Shown: positions 1-7,492, numbered from the stretch's first letter. The stretch: DNA of 28,410 nt from Butyrivibrio sp. (GCA_024688095.1 JAILEJ010000473.1:1-28410), one strand, 5' to 3'. Notes: generated by a model from the sequence alone, not told the origin. Made by a program: numbers and translations.

Positions 1-11
1 CATTAGAGAGG

Positions 12-105
12 CAAATAGGCCCTGCGACACTATCGCCTTCAATTTGCCTATTTGTGTAGCTTTTGGAACTAAGTGCCAAAAAGTCGTTTTCATACGACCT
101 TTAAA
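12..105 (-). terminator. Hairpin cluster downstream of the fumarase operon, probable terminator
   Basis: Read on the minus strand after the fumarase beta stop, GTCGT-ATGAAA-ACGAC (83-98) is extended by A/T pairs and runs into TTTTT, like a short intrinsic terminator. It is followed by TTTTGG/CCAAAA (61-81) and then by CAAATAGGC/GCCTATTTG (12-20 and 46-54) enclosing a GCGA/TCGC stem. The first hairpin fits the end of the fumarase operon. The outer ones may belong to a leader of a gene beyond the window edge. Confidence 0.45.
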
Positions 106-185
106 GTAATTTTCTCCCTACTATGCTTTTATTCTGTATTATTATATATTTCACCACTTTGATTATTCATCTTCTACATTGTTAT

Positions 186-737
186 TCATTCTCTGTTAAA
201 TTGCTTCTGGGATTCCATATATAAATCTTCGCCGTTAGAATCTATTACAACTATTACAGGAAATTCTGTAACTTTTAATTCTCTAATAGCTTCCGTACCA
301 AGATCATCATATGCAACAACCTTTGCTTCTGTTATAGACTTGGAAAGAAGAGCTCCTGCGCCACCTATTGCCGCAAAATAAATCGCATTGTTTCTAATTA
401 TAGCCTGATGAACTTCTTCTGATCTTTTTCCCTTACCTATCATTCCCTGTAATCCAAGATCTAAAAGTTTTGGGGCATATTTATCCATTCTGCTTGCAGT
501 TGTTGGTCCTGCAGATCCTATAGGTCTTCCTTCCCTTGCAGGTGATGGTCCCATATAATAAATCAGGTTTCCTTCTAATGATATAGGAAGTTTTTCATTT
601 CTTTCCAGAGCTTCGTACATTCTTTTATGTGCAGCATCTCTGGCGGTATATATAGTTCCTGTTAAGTAAACCATATCACCTATTTTCATTTTACTTATAT
701 CTTCTTTCTTTAATGGTAATGTTAAATGATATTCCAC
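186..737 (-). CDS. Class I (Fe-S) fumarate hydratase, beta subunit
   Basis: This is the C-terminal-domain subunit (183 aa) of the two-subunit, oxygen-sensitive [4Fe-4S] fumarase that interconverts fumarate and malate in the cytoplasm. Family landmarks seen are TGTIYTARDAAHKR near residues 26-39 and GPSPAREGRPIGSAGPTTASRMD around residues 63-85. Length is normal for a free beta subunit. The start is a GTG at 735-737 with AGGAG seven bases upstream. It lies downstream of the alpha subunit, but 270 bases separate them instead of the usual few; that spacer holds tandem repeats and a palindromic element. L-tartrate dehydratase subunits belong to the same family, so substrate is inferred. Confidence 0.93.
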   Translation of the reverse strand: MEYHLTLPLKKEDISKMKIGDMVYLTGTIYTARDAAHKRMYEALERNEKLPISLEGNLIYYMGPSPAREGRPIGSAGPTTASRMDKYAPKLLDLGLQGMIGKGKRSEEVHQAIIRNNAIYFAAIGGAGALLSKSITEAKVVAYDDLGTEAIRELKVTEFPVIVVIDSNGEDLYMESQKQFNRE

Positions 738-790
738 CGTTACTCTCCTACATATGTTTTATAGCGTCTTAATCGCAGAAAAATATATAA

Positions 791-923
791 ATCATTGATT
801 TTCAGCAAAAATCAATGATCGTATTGGAGCAGGTCCTTGCAAAGCATGGGATGTATCCTGCGGAATGCGGGATTCCTGCACGCAATCATATTTTTGCTCA
901 CAAGAAGTCATTGTAATTAACAT
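791..923 (-). repeat. GC-richer palindromic intergenic element with a 39-43 codon ORF
   Basis: Between the fumarase subunit genes. A 12-bp perfect inverted repeat (791-802 and 808-819, loop CAGCA) closes one end. The stretch 820-900 is clearly richer in G and C than its surroundings. On the minus strand an ORF runs from ATG at 909-911 (or in frame from 921-923) to TGA at 792-794; it has only a weak, badly spaced SD. I regard the ORF as incidental to a dispersed palindromic element, but a small protein is not excluded. Confidence 0.4.
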
Positions 924-1020
924 AACTGTTTATATTGCCTTTATATCATAAACAGTTATATTGTCCCTGCAAAATGAACGTTTATATTTCCTTTATAGCA
1001 TAAGCATTTATATTGTCCTT
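917..1020. repeat. Four 26-bp tandem repeats overlapping the fumarase alpha stop codon
   Basis: Four contiguous units of exactly 26 bp (917-942, 943-968, 969-994, 995-1020) share the plus-strand core CATAA-C-N-TTTATATT followed by CCTT. Units 1 and 3 resemble one another more than they do 2 and 4. A fifth, more degenerate copy (1021-1046, with ATGACGATTTACAT) lies inside the coding end of the alpha subunit gene. The alpha stop codon (1008-1010) falls within the unit at 995-1020. Confidence 0.8.
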
Positions 1021-1850
1021 GTAACATGACGATTTACATGGCAGCAGATATTTACTGCTACTGGAAGGCCGGCGATATGCGTCGGATATGTATTTATATT
1101 TACAGCAAGGGCTGTAACTGTTCCGCCAAGTCCGGCAGGTCCGATTCCAGTCTTGTTTATTCTCTCAAGTACCTCTTCTTCCATTTTAGCGACATATTCT
1201 ATATCTGAATGTACTCCGGTTTCTCTTGTAAGAGCCTGTTTTGCCATTATTGCGCATTTTTCAAAGGTTCCTCCCACGCCCACACCTACAACCATTGGCG
1301 GACATGCATTTGGTCCTGCATCTTTTACAGCCTGAATAATGGCATTTTTTACACCTTCTTCACCATCAGCAGGTTTAAGCATATATACTTTACTCATATT
1401 TTCGCTGCCAAAGCCTTTAGGAGCGCAGGTAAGCTCCACCTTATCTCCCGGAACTATTTCATAGTGGATTACGGCAGGTGTATTATCTTTGGTGTTTGTT
1501 CTTATAAGAGGATCGCCTACAACTGATTTTCTTAAAAAGCCTTCGGTATATCCCTTCCTTACACCTTCATTTATTGCATCAGTGATATTTCCACCTTCAA
1601 AGTGTACTTCCTGTCCTACTTTAACAAAAAAAACAGCCATACCTGTATCCTGACAAATAGGAATCATATCATTTTCTGCAATGTTAAGATTATCCTGCAA
1701 TTGCTCAAATATCTTTTTTCCAAGATCAGATTCTTCTTTTGTCTGGGCACATTTTAATGCGTTCTGCATATCTGGTGATAATTTATAATTTGCATCTATG
1801 CACATCTGGGCAACTGTCCTGGTTATTTCAGCCACATCTATTGTTCTCAT
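1008..1850 (-). CDS. Class I (Fe-S) fumarate hydratase, alpha subunit
   Basis: This is the N-terminal-domain subunit (280 aa) of the two-subunit fumarase, which carries the [4Fe-4S] cluster. The three expected cysteines are visible: C66 in PICQDTG, C142 in TCAPKGFGSENMSK and C183 in NACPPMVVGVGVGGT. The start ATG at 1848-1850 has TTGGAG upstream. The last codons (HVTRTI then TAA) lie in the 26-bp repeat array, so the tail was probably reshaped or extended by repeat growth. It follows the HIT gene by about 24 bases in one apparent operon; the beta subunit gene follows after an unusually long gap. Confidence 0.94.
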   Translation of the reverse strand: MRTIDVAEITRTVAQMCIDANYKLSPDMQNALKCAQTKEESDLGKKIFEQLQDNLNIAENDMIPICQDTGMAVFFVKVGQEVHFEGGNITDAINEGVRKGYTEGFLRKSVVGDPLIRTNTKDNTPAVIHYEIVPGDKVELTCAPKGFGSENMSKVYMLKPADGEEGVKNAIIQAVKDAGPNACPPMVVGVGVGGTFEKCAIMAKQALTRETGVHSDIEYVAKMEEEVLERINKTGIGPAGLGGTVTALAVNINTYPTHIAGLPVAVNICCHVNRHVTRTI

Positions 1851-1874
1851 AAAATCTCCAACCCTTTATTTCTA

Positions 1875-2285
1875 TTATGAATTTATTGTATCTCTCACCT
1901 GTACAAGCTCTTCTGCAGATGGAGATGTTGGATTCCATAAAATATGCTGTCCGTCATTTTCATATCTTGGAATAAGATGTACATGGAAATGCTTTACAGT
2001 CTGACCAGCTGTTTCTCCATTGTTCTGTACAACATTTAATCCATCCATATTAAGTGTCTTTTTCATTTTTTCAGAAACTTTCTTGGCTACGATTAATACT
2101 TCAGAAGCTGCTTCCTCTGAAAGCTCAAAGAGATCTGCATAATGTTCCTTGGGCAATATGAGTGCATGTCCCTTAGTTGCTGGTCCATTATCAAGTATTA
2201 CTCTGAAATTATCATCTTCATAAATTGTGTTTGATGGTATTTCTCCATTTGCAATCTTACAAAAAATACAATTACTGTCCTTCAT
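1875..2285 (-). CDS. HIT-family nucleotide-binding protein (HinT-like)
   Basis: A small cytoplasmic histidine-triad protein, usually a hydrolase of purine nucleoside phosphoramidates or similar nucleotides. The signature HFHVHLIP near the C-terminus gives the H-x-H-x-H triad, and the N-terminal CIFCKIANGEIPS block is typical of bacterial HinT. An upstream ATG exists at 2289-2291, but it sits directly against the GGAGGA Shine-Dalgarno. The ATG at 2283-2285 is seven bases away and forms an ATGA overlap with the rhomboid stop, so I chose it. Substrate is not predictable from the sequence. Confidence 0.92.
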   Translation of the reverse strand: MKDSNCIFCKIANGEIPSNTIYEDDNFRVILDNGPATKGHALILPKEHYADLFELSEEAASEVLIVAKKVSEKMKKTLNMDGLNVVQNNGETAGQTVKHFHVHLIPRYENDGQHILWNPTSPSAEELVQVRDTINS

Positions 2286-2944
2286 ATCCATTCCTCCAAA
2301 TTTATCTGTTTTCTAATTCCAAAAGAAATGATACCTGTGAATATCATTCCAAATACCAAACCGCCAATATGTGCTGCATAATTTACGTTTGCATCTGCAA
2401 AACTGCTATATATTGAAAATGCAACCAGTAAAAGGGTTCTTATTAAAATACCTGTCCCTTTTCTTAATGTCTTTCTTCCTATAATTATAATAACAAGAAA
2501 TGCTCCTATTATTCCAAATGCAGCTCCGCTTGCTCCATAGGAATACCAGGAAAGACCTTTTAGGCTCTCATACCACAAAGATAAGATATTTCCTCCAATC
2601 CCTGCTATAAAATACAAAATAAAATATTGTATATGCCCTATATATTCCTCTACCATAGATCCCATAAATACAAGAAGCATCATGTTTCCAAGAATATGCT
2701 GCAAATCCCCATGCAAAAACATAGCAGTCACAAGCCTATAGTATTCTCCAGCTCTTACATTTTCAAGGATAAGAGCACCTTTTTGGTATAAAAGACTTCC
2801 TGTAAAAACACATATAACAAATATGATTATATTTAAAATGACCATCGTTGAATTTATAAAGGAATGCCTAAGTGCTTTTTTCTGCATTATCCAAAATGCA
2901 TCATAGGGCGATGTCTGCTGTTTTTCTTCAGTGTTATCTTCCAT
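2282..2944 (-). CDS. Rhomboid-family intramembrane serine protease
   Basis: A polytopic membrane protease of 220 aa with about six hydrophobic segments after a short polar N-terminus. Seen are the HGDLQHILGN motif (78-87, with the oxyanion-hole-type H and N), the catalytic serine S139 in GASGAAFG, and the catalytic histidine H192 in AAHIGGLVFG, so it should be active. It starts directly after the stop of the flavodoxin/SCP2 gene with GGAG six bases upstream, and ends overlapping the HIT gene, which indicates translational coupling. The target protein is unknown; nothing nearby is an obvious substrate. Confidence 0.93.
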   Translation of the reverse strand: MEDNTEEKQQTSPYDAFWIMQKKALRHSFINSTMVILNIIIFVICVFTGSLLYQKGALILENVRAGEYYRLVTAMFLHGDLQHILGNMMLLVFMGSMVEEYIGHIQYFILYFIAGIGGNILSLWYESLKGLSWYSYGASGAAFGIIGAFLVIIIIGRKTLRKGTGILIRTLLLVAFSIYSSFADANVNYAAHIGGLVFGMIFTGIISFGIRKQINLEEWI

Positions 2945-3949
2945 TTAACTCTCCATAAAATCAAATAACTGATCCATATTTCTAAGTAGCTTAAAGTCAC
3001 CCTTCATCTTCATTTCTCCTGCCATAAACGCTCTTTGGAAGGTCATTTTGCCTTCTATAATATGATCCAGAGTATCTTTATTAAGACTTATCTCTACATC
3101 CGCATCCTCATTGGCGCTATAGCATTTGAAATCCTTATTATTTACATCAATTATTATGTCTTTTATTGAATCCCAGTCTACCACCATGATTTTATATCTG
3201 GCATGAACTCCTGCAACAGCAGTAAATTTACGCTTAAAAGCATCTATATATTCATCCGCTCCAACAGACTGTTGTGTCTGTACCATCTTATCTCTGAAAA
3301 GACTTGCAAGTTCCTGAATATCCTGCTTCTGCTTTTTGACAAAGGTATCATTTGATACATATTCGGAAAGCTGTTCTGATTCCTGTGGTGTAAGCTCGGA
3401 ATTCTTTGTCATGTACACCGTATCCTTAACAGCCATATTACTTGCAGGCAGACAAGGAATCTTCTGATTTATATATCTATACATGTTTTCAGCTTTCTTT
3501 TCTAATATAGTTATATAATCTTTATTATTCTCAAGATCTGTTGTATCTGCTATATAACCGCAAATACCATCACAAGGAAGTCCTCCGAGAACCTCCCATG
3601 CTGAAGAAAGGCTTGTAAGGCCATCCCTTTCACCATAGGTTGTAGACATTACAACAGGCATCATATAGATATTTTTTATTTTTTCCTTATCTCCATATAG
3701 CCAGCATGCATCCAAAAATTGCATAATATATCCGCCAACGCCATACCACTCAACTGTGGAAGCAAGTATAATGCCGTCAGCATCTCTTAATGTATTGGTA
3801 AGAGCAGTTATAGAATTTTTCTGCTCATAAAGATTGTATCTCTGAGTTTTAACATTTAGCTCATCAAATACGTCGGTGATCTTTGAAATTACGAACAGTG
3901 TCGGATCATCAATTATTCCTCTTCCGCCATAATAAATATTTATTTTCAT
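2945..3949 (-). CDS. Flavodoxin/NADPH-dependent FMN reductase-like protein with C-terminal SCP2-like domain
   Basis: 334 aa, predicted cytoplasmic. Residues 1 to about 165 look like a flavodoxin-fold reductase: beta-strand MKINIYYGG, a central DADGIILASTVEWYGVGG and a following strand and helix. The last ~100 residues resemble an SCP2 sterol-carrier-type lipid pocket (DVEISLNKDTLDHIIEGK, then AFMAGEMKMKGDFKLL). Such two-domain proteins occur in Clostridia annotated as NAD(P)H-dependent oxidoreductases, but no substrate is known to me. It is the first gene of the operon with rhomboid, HIT and fumarase. SD AAAGGAG precedes the ATG, and a strong extended -10 lies at 4023-4028. Confidence 0.75.
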   Translation of the reverse strand: MKINIYYGGRGIIDDPTLFVISKITDVFDELNVKTQRYNLYEQKNSITALTNTLRDADGIILASTVEWYGVGGYIMQFLDACWLYGDKEKIKNIYMMPVVMSTTYGERDGLTSLSSAWEVLGGLPCDGICGYIADTTDLENNKDYITILEKKAENMYRYINQKIPCLPASNMAVKDTVYMTKNSELTPQESEQLSEYVSNDTFVKKQKQDIQELASLFRDKMVQTQQSVGADEYIDAFKRKFTAVAGVHARYKIMVVDWDSIKDIIIDVNNKDFKCYSANEDADVEISLNKDTLDHIIEGKMTFQRAFMAGEMKMKGDFKLLRNMDQLFDFMES

Positions 3950-4022
3950 TAATATCGGCTCCTTTTTATTATTTAGATAAAAATGATTGCCTCTAATAAA
4001 TACGACAGATCAAATCAAACTC

Positions 4023-4028
4023 ATTATA
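4023..4028 (-). promoter_or_regulatory. Extended -10 promoter of the flavodoxin-rhomboid-HIT-fumarase operon
   Basis: On the minus strand TGT-TATAAT is a perfect extended -10, about 75 bases before the flavodoxin/SCP2 start. The -35 position is poor (TGATGA at 17 bases), as often seen with extended -10 promoters, and overlaps the palindrome at 4039-4060. Confidence 0.6.
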
Positions 4029-4038
4029 ACATAGATTA

Positions 4039-4060
4039 TTGATTTTCATCATAAAATCAA
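4039..4060. promoter_or_regulatory. Palindrome overlapping the -35 region, possible operator
   Basis: TTGATTTT-CATCAT-AAAATCAA, perfect 8-bp arms, lies just upstream of the extended -10, where a repressor would act. The same arms with a 5-base spacer recur at 795-815 between the fumarase genes. An ACAGG/CCTGT stem (4068-4081) is adjacent and may act as a weak terminator for the Tad operon. Confidence 0.35.
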
Positions 4061-4130
4061 CAAACACACAGGATGCCCTGTTTTCTCTGTGAAGAAAAGA
4101 TGAAAAATAGATTGAAAAAGCATATATATT

Positions 4131-5588
4131 TTATCTGCAATTAAATGAAAGTCTTCCAAAGCTGATTTCATCACCGAATCCAAATACTTCACTTTCGTTT
4201 GGACAAAGCTTTTTATGATTTATATAAGTAGCATTTTTGCTGTTAAGGTCCTGAATACAAAGCTCATCCGATTCATTTTTATATATTTTTGCATGAATTC
4301 TACTGATTGAATCATCTTTAAGAACATAATTTACAGCTCCGGGAAGTTTACCAATTATAATTGGAAGTTTTGTAAGATCAATACTTACTGTTCCATTTAC
4401 ATCTTTTCCATAGAGCTTTAAATTGCTTGTATTCATTGCATCTTCAAGCAAAATTGTTTCTCCATAATTCTCGCAATTATTACCTGATTCTGAATAGAAT
4501 TGGCTATTTTTCTTATCTTCATAAGGCATATCCATATAGGTTTCAATGAATTCATCCTGATAGTTTTCTTCAAATTCTTCTTCATCTTCTTCAGCTACTA
4601 TTTTATCCGTATCTTCAATTTTGGCTTTGTTAATTATTCCCATTATAAAAGAAATCAGACTGCATATAATAGATACCATCATTATTATCAGAGTAACGAG
4701 TGTTTCATTATATGTAAGAATATAAACAGTTCTTATGTAAAAAAGTGCTGCCACAACAGTAAGAAACAGTCCTGATACAACGAAATTTATAACATATATT
4801 TTTTTTCCTTTATTATCCTTTTTTCGTCCTTTACTAACTACCATCTCATCTTCATAAGACATTAAATCTTCATCATATTCAGCCATCTTTTCTCTTTCTA
4901 ATTCATTCCTCTTGTAATTCTTATTTCTCTCTTCTTTAATCTCATCTGCATCATTGTTTTCTTCTATATTAAATAAATCAGTTTCATTTTCTTCAAAATC
5001 ATCTTCTATCTGAACTGTTTTCTTTTGAACAATTTCTTTTTTATCTTTATCTTTTTCACTCTCGGAAAGTCCGATTCGAATTATTTCAGTAAAAGAAATT
5101 CCTTGATTTTGGGCAAGGTCACAAAGCCTGTATATTAAAAGCTGAGCCTTTTCATCTTCCGGATCTGTAAGTTCAAGAAGATCGGTTGTAAATTGATTTA
5201 TATCATTATCATTTTTCCATAATGGATAGAATGTAAAGTAATGTTCTCCGTCTTCTATGCTCTCATATATATATTCTGTACTTAATATAATCCCATCAAA
5301 GCTAAGTAAATATGCTGATATACTATCAGATACTTTGATAATATTTTTTAAAAGTCTTACAAGTTTTTCATATGAAAGTTTTTGATATGCATAACGATTT
5401 TTCAAACTCTGTTTTGAATCAATTTCATAATATAAATAGGTGGTAGTATTTATGTTATGCTCACTACATGGGAGTAGACCTTTTATCTTATTGGATGTAA
5501 ACATCCTGTATTGATAATTGCTATCCTTCTCTCCCTTTATTACCATATAATTATGCTGAATATCTCTATAAAAATTAAATTCCATCAT
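4131..5588 (-). CDS. Membrane-anchored FHA-domain protein of the Tad locus
   Basis: 485 aa. Residues 1-170 form a conserved-looking cytoplasmic domain that I associate with DUF6382 (moderate confidence). An acidic/lysine-rich linker follows, then two membrane spans (about 264-285 and 297-320), another acidic linker and a C-terminal FHA domain (about 402-485). FHA landmarks are GK at 413-414, SRIH at 429-432 and NSKNATYIN near 449-457; FHA domains bind phosphothreonine peptides. It is the last gene of the Tad operon, with its ATG overlapping the TadE stop (ATGA). A role tying pilus assembly to Ser/Thr kinase signalling is inference; no kinase gene is in the window. Confidence 0.8.
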   Translation of the reverse strand: MMEFNFYRDIQHNYMVIKGEKDSNYQYRMFTSNKIKGLLPCSEHNINTTTYLYYEIDSKQSLKNRYAYQKLSYEKLVRLLKNIIKVSDSISAYLLSFDGIILSTEYIYESIEDGEHYFTFYPLWKNDNDINQFTTDLLELTDPEDEKAQLLIYRLCDLAQNQGISFTEIIRIGLSESEKDKDKKEIVQKKTVQIEDDFEENETDLFNIEENNDADEIKEERNKNYKRNELEREKMAEYDEDLMSYEDEMVVSKGRKKDNKGKKIYVINFVVSGLFLTVVAALFYIRTVYILTYNETLVTLIIMMVSIICSLISFIMGIINKAKIEDTDKIVAEEDEEEFEENYQDEFIETYMDMPYEDKKNSQFYSESGNNCENYGETILLEDAMNTSNLKLYGKDVNGTVSIDLTKLPIIIGKLPGAVNYVLKDDSISRIHAKIYKNESDELCIQDLNSKNATYINHKKLCPNESEVFGFGDEISFGRLSFNCR

Positions 5589-6058
5589 TTTTTTGTATCC
5601 TTTTTATTCTCCAATATATCTTTTGCTCTTTTAATTTTCCTTATGTGTGGTGCATATTCAATAATTTCAGCCTGACCGACTGCCTTAGATTCCCAGCCTG
5701 ATGCAGGTGATAAAAAATAACCTGACATAGCACTATGATTTGCTTTGGTACTTCCACTAACAGTTATGTTCTTTCCATTTTGTGACACTGTTATTGCCGG
5801 TTTTTGGTTTCCTATGTATTTTTCTCCGATTTTTTCATCCTTTATATTATTTATATAATCAGCAGGTGACATATCCTTGTCCTGACCTAATAGTGTTGAT
5901 CTAAATGCAAGTATATATACGTCTTGTGATAATATACATTTGCCATAAAGCAAAAAAGCAGCATGAATGATAATCACAAACACAGCCAGAACCATCGGTA
6001 TAATAAGTGATGCTTCAACAGTAAAATATCCGTTCAATTCTTTCTTACACTTAAACAA
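5585..6058 (-). CDS. tadE: TadE-like pseudopilin
   Basis: 157 aa with the TadE layout: a short basic leader, then NG|YFTVEASLIIPM with glycine at -1 and glutamate at +5 as in type IVb prepilins, one hydrophobic helix (about 14-37) and a small extracytoplasmic domain. A prepilin peptidase is encoded directly upstream and overlaps it by 8 bases, so co-translation and processing are likely. The start is TTG at 6056-6058 inside the end of the peptidase gene, with GGGGGTGA six bases ahead. Minor pseudopilins of this type are thought to prime or cap Flp pilus assembly. Confidence 0.82.
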   Translation of the reverse strand: MFKCKKELNGYFTVEASLIIPMVLAVFVIIIHAAFLLYGKCILSQDVYILAFRSTLLGQDKDMSPADYINNIKDEKIGEKYIGNQKPAITVSQNGKNITVSGSTKANHSAMSGYFLSPASGWESKAVGQAEIIEYAPHIRKIKRAKDILENKKDTKK

Positions 6059-6482
6059 AAATAGTCACCCCCATTCCCAGAAAAAGAAATGGCACAAAGG
6101 GAAGTGTGCTCTTTCTGTTTACCTTCTTTAAAACAAATAAAAAAACAGACAAAATGGAGCTTAAAACAAATGCCGTCATCAAAATCATTATCATTTTTTC
6201 AATTCCTAATATCATTCCTGCAAACAGGATGATAAAGCAGTCTCCATATCCAATTCCTTCTTTTGTCAAAAAGCTGACTATAAACAGCGTGATTCCAGGA
6301 AATAATCCAGCAGCCACCTCTTCAATTCTTTCATTACCAAAAATCATGTTATAAATTGTCATTGCTACACTTATAATTCCAATAAAAAAAATCATATATA
6401 GTGGTATTTTCTTTTTTCTAATATCAAACAACATTGCTATAAATATAAGAACTACTATAATTCCTAACTCTGTTTTATCCAT
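6051..6482 (-). CDS. Second prepilin peptidase (A24 family, TadV-like)
   Basis: 143 aa, almost entirely membrane segments. The two catalytic aspartates of the A24 family are present: D20 in LFDIRKKKIP and D81 in the G-x-G-D motif GIGYGD. This is the minimal core without the N-methylating domain, as in TadV/CpaA. It is the second such gene in the same operon (the other is at 13625-14047). Its position, overlapping the TadE gene, suggests it serves the pseudopilins while the other serves Flp pilin; that division is inference. Confidence 0.88.
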   Translation of the reverse strand: MDKTELGIIVVLIFIAMLFDIRKKKIPLYMIFFIGIISVAMTIYNMIFGNERIEEVAAGLFPGITLFIVSFLTKEGIGYGDCFIILFAGMILGIEKMIMILMTAFVLSSILSVFLFVLKKVNRKSTLPFVPFLFLGMGVTIFV

Positions 6483-6608
6483 ATTTAGACGCTCCTACTT
6501 TCTTTAATGGTATAAAGTTTTATATGCTAAATTTATATCTGAAGGTCTTACCTGTCTTTTCCACATTCTTGTTTTTTTGTTATGATGTTATCCACATTTG
6601 TGGCCTTT

Positions 6609-7478
6609 TTATCCGCACTTACTACAAGGACCTCTTCCTCCAACCTCAGATATTCTTACGGGAAAAATACTTCTTTTAAGTCCTGGACAATCTCTTTTTG
6701 TATGGTACCTGTTTCCATAATCAGTAATATAGAGTTCACCTTTGGCCGCTTTCTTTCCACAGTATTCACACTTGTAGTATTTACTTCCATCTTTATTTCT
6801 TTTTTTACTAACTTCAGATTTTGAAACACTTTTTATGGAGGGCTTTAAATAAGAACAATTTATATCTCTGTGATATACAGTCCCATTCTCTGTTATATAA
6901 ACAATCTCTTCTTCAATTTCAGATGTGTGAAGACCATGCTCTATGTCATATCCTGTAAAGGCATGACCATAATATCTGTTTTGTACATTAAACTCTTTAA
7001 AACCTGGAAATTTAATGTAAGGTGAGACTTTGTATGTTGCAACTATATCAATATAGTCATTATTTAGAAGTATCTTCGACTGGGCAAAGCTTATTCCACC
7101 ATTGATTCTGCTGTTTTTTAAATAGTCATTTCCAAGGTATTTTTTAACTTTACCAGCTACGAAAGATGTTCCTATAAATGCTTCTCCAGCTCCACTTGAA
7201 TCATCGCTTCCAAGTGCACTTTTTGCATCAAAGGCCTGTATCATAACCTTATTACCCGCCTGGTGAATAGCAGCCTGTACGTCACAGTTAAGCCTTAGAA
7301 TGTTAAAGGCTCCCAGAATATTCAGGAAAAAGAATATAAAAAGCGGCATGATCATTGCTGCTTCAACAGTAATAGAAGCAGATGCCGATGGCCTTCCCAA
7401 TTTTAGAACTGTCCGGAGAATTTTGTGGACTATTTTTTTACCCTTTAGATTATTTAGACATGGGAAAACCATCGGCAT
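6609..7478 (-). CDS. TadE/TadG-like pseudopilin with two C-terminal Zn-binding-like repeats
   Basis: 289 aa counted from the ATG at 7476-7478; a second ATG two codons later (7470-7472) is better spaced from AAGGAG (nine bases against three) and may be the real start. A basic leader is followed by SITVEAAMIMPLFIFFF (prepilin-like, but with alanine at -1), one membrane helix (about 37-62) and an extracytoplasmic region. The C-terminus holds two tandem copies of a YIT-x-x-G-x-x-YH-x4-C...C-x2-C module: H203, C208, C237, C240 and H259, C264, C285, C288. The start codons and leader lie inside a 23-bp inverted repeat (see 7377-7483). Confidence 0.75.
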   Translation of the reverse strand: MPMVFPCLNNLKGKKIVHKILRTVLKLGRPSASASITVEAAMIMPLFIFFFLNILGAFNILRLNCDVQAAIHQAGNKVMIQAFDAKSALGSDDSSGAGEAFIGTSFVAGKVKKYLGNDYLKNSRINGGISFAQSKILLNNDYIDIVATYKVSPYIKFPGFKEFNVQNRYYGHAFTGYDIEHGLHTSEIEEEIVYITENGTVYHRDINCSYLKPSIKSVSKSEVSKKRNKDGSKYYKCEYCGKKAAKGELYITDYGNRYHTKRDCPGLKRSIFPVRISEVGGRGPCSKCG

Positions 7479-7483
7479 CTGCT
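7377..7483. repeat. 23-bp inverted repeat flanking a 61-bp core at a pseudopilin gene start
   Basis: The left arm 7377-7399 reads AGCAGATGCCGATGG, two bases, then TTCCCA. The right arm 7461-7483 is its reverse complement with only those two bases (CC against TT) changed, so 21/23 match. The arms contain both candidate start codons and the last bases of the SD. On the plus strand the same segment also opens with ATG-CCG-ATG and stays open throughout, so inversion would give an in-frame alternative leader. The arms are GC-richer than the core. Confidence 0.85.
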
Positions 7484-7492
7484 CCTTTTTTA

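Noticed and set aside
917..1020. CRISPR-like array
   Set aside because: Units are contiguous 26-bp repeats without unique spacers, and there are no cas genes.
6580..6606. Short CCACA-AA-TGTGG stem after the zinc-type pseudopilin gene
   Set aside because: Only 5 bp with no T-run, so it is not convincing as a terminator or operator.
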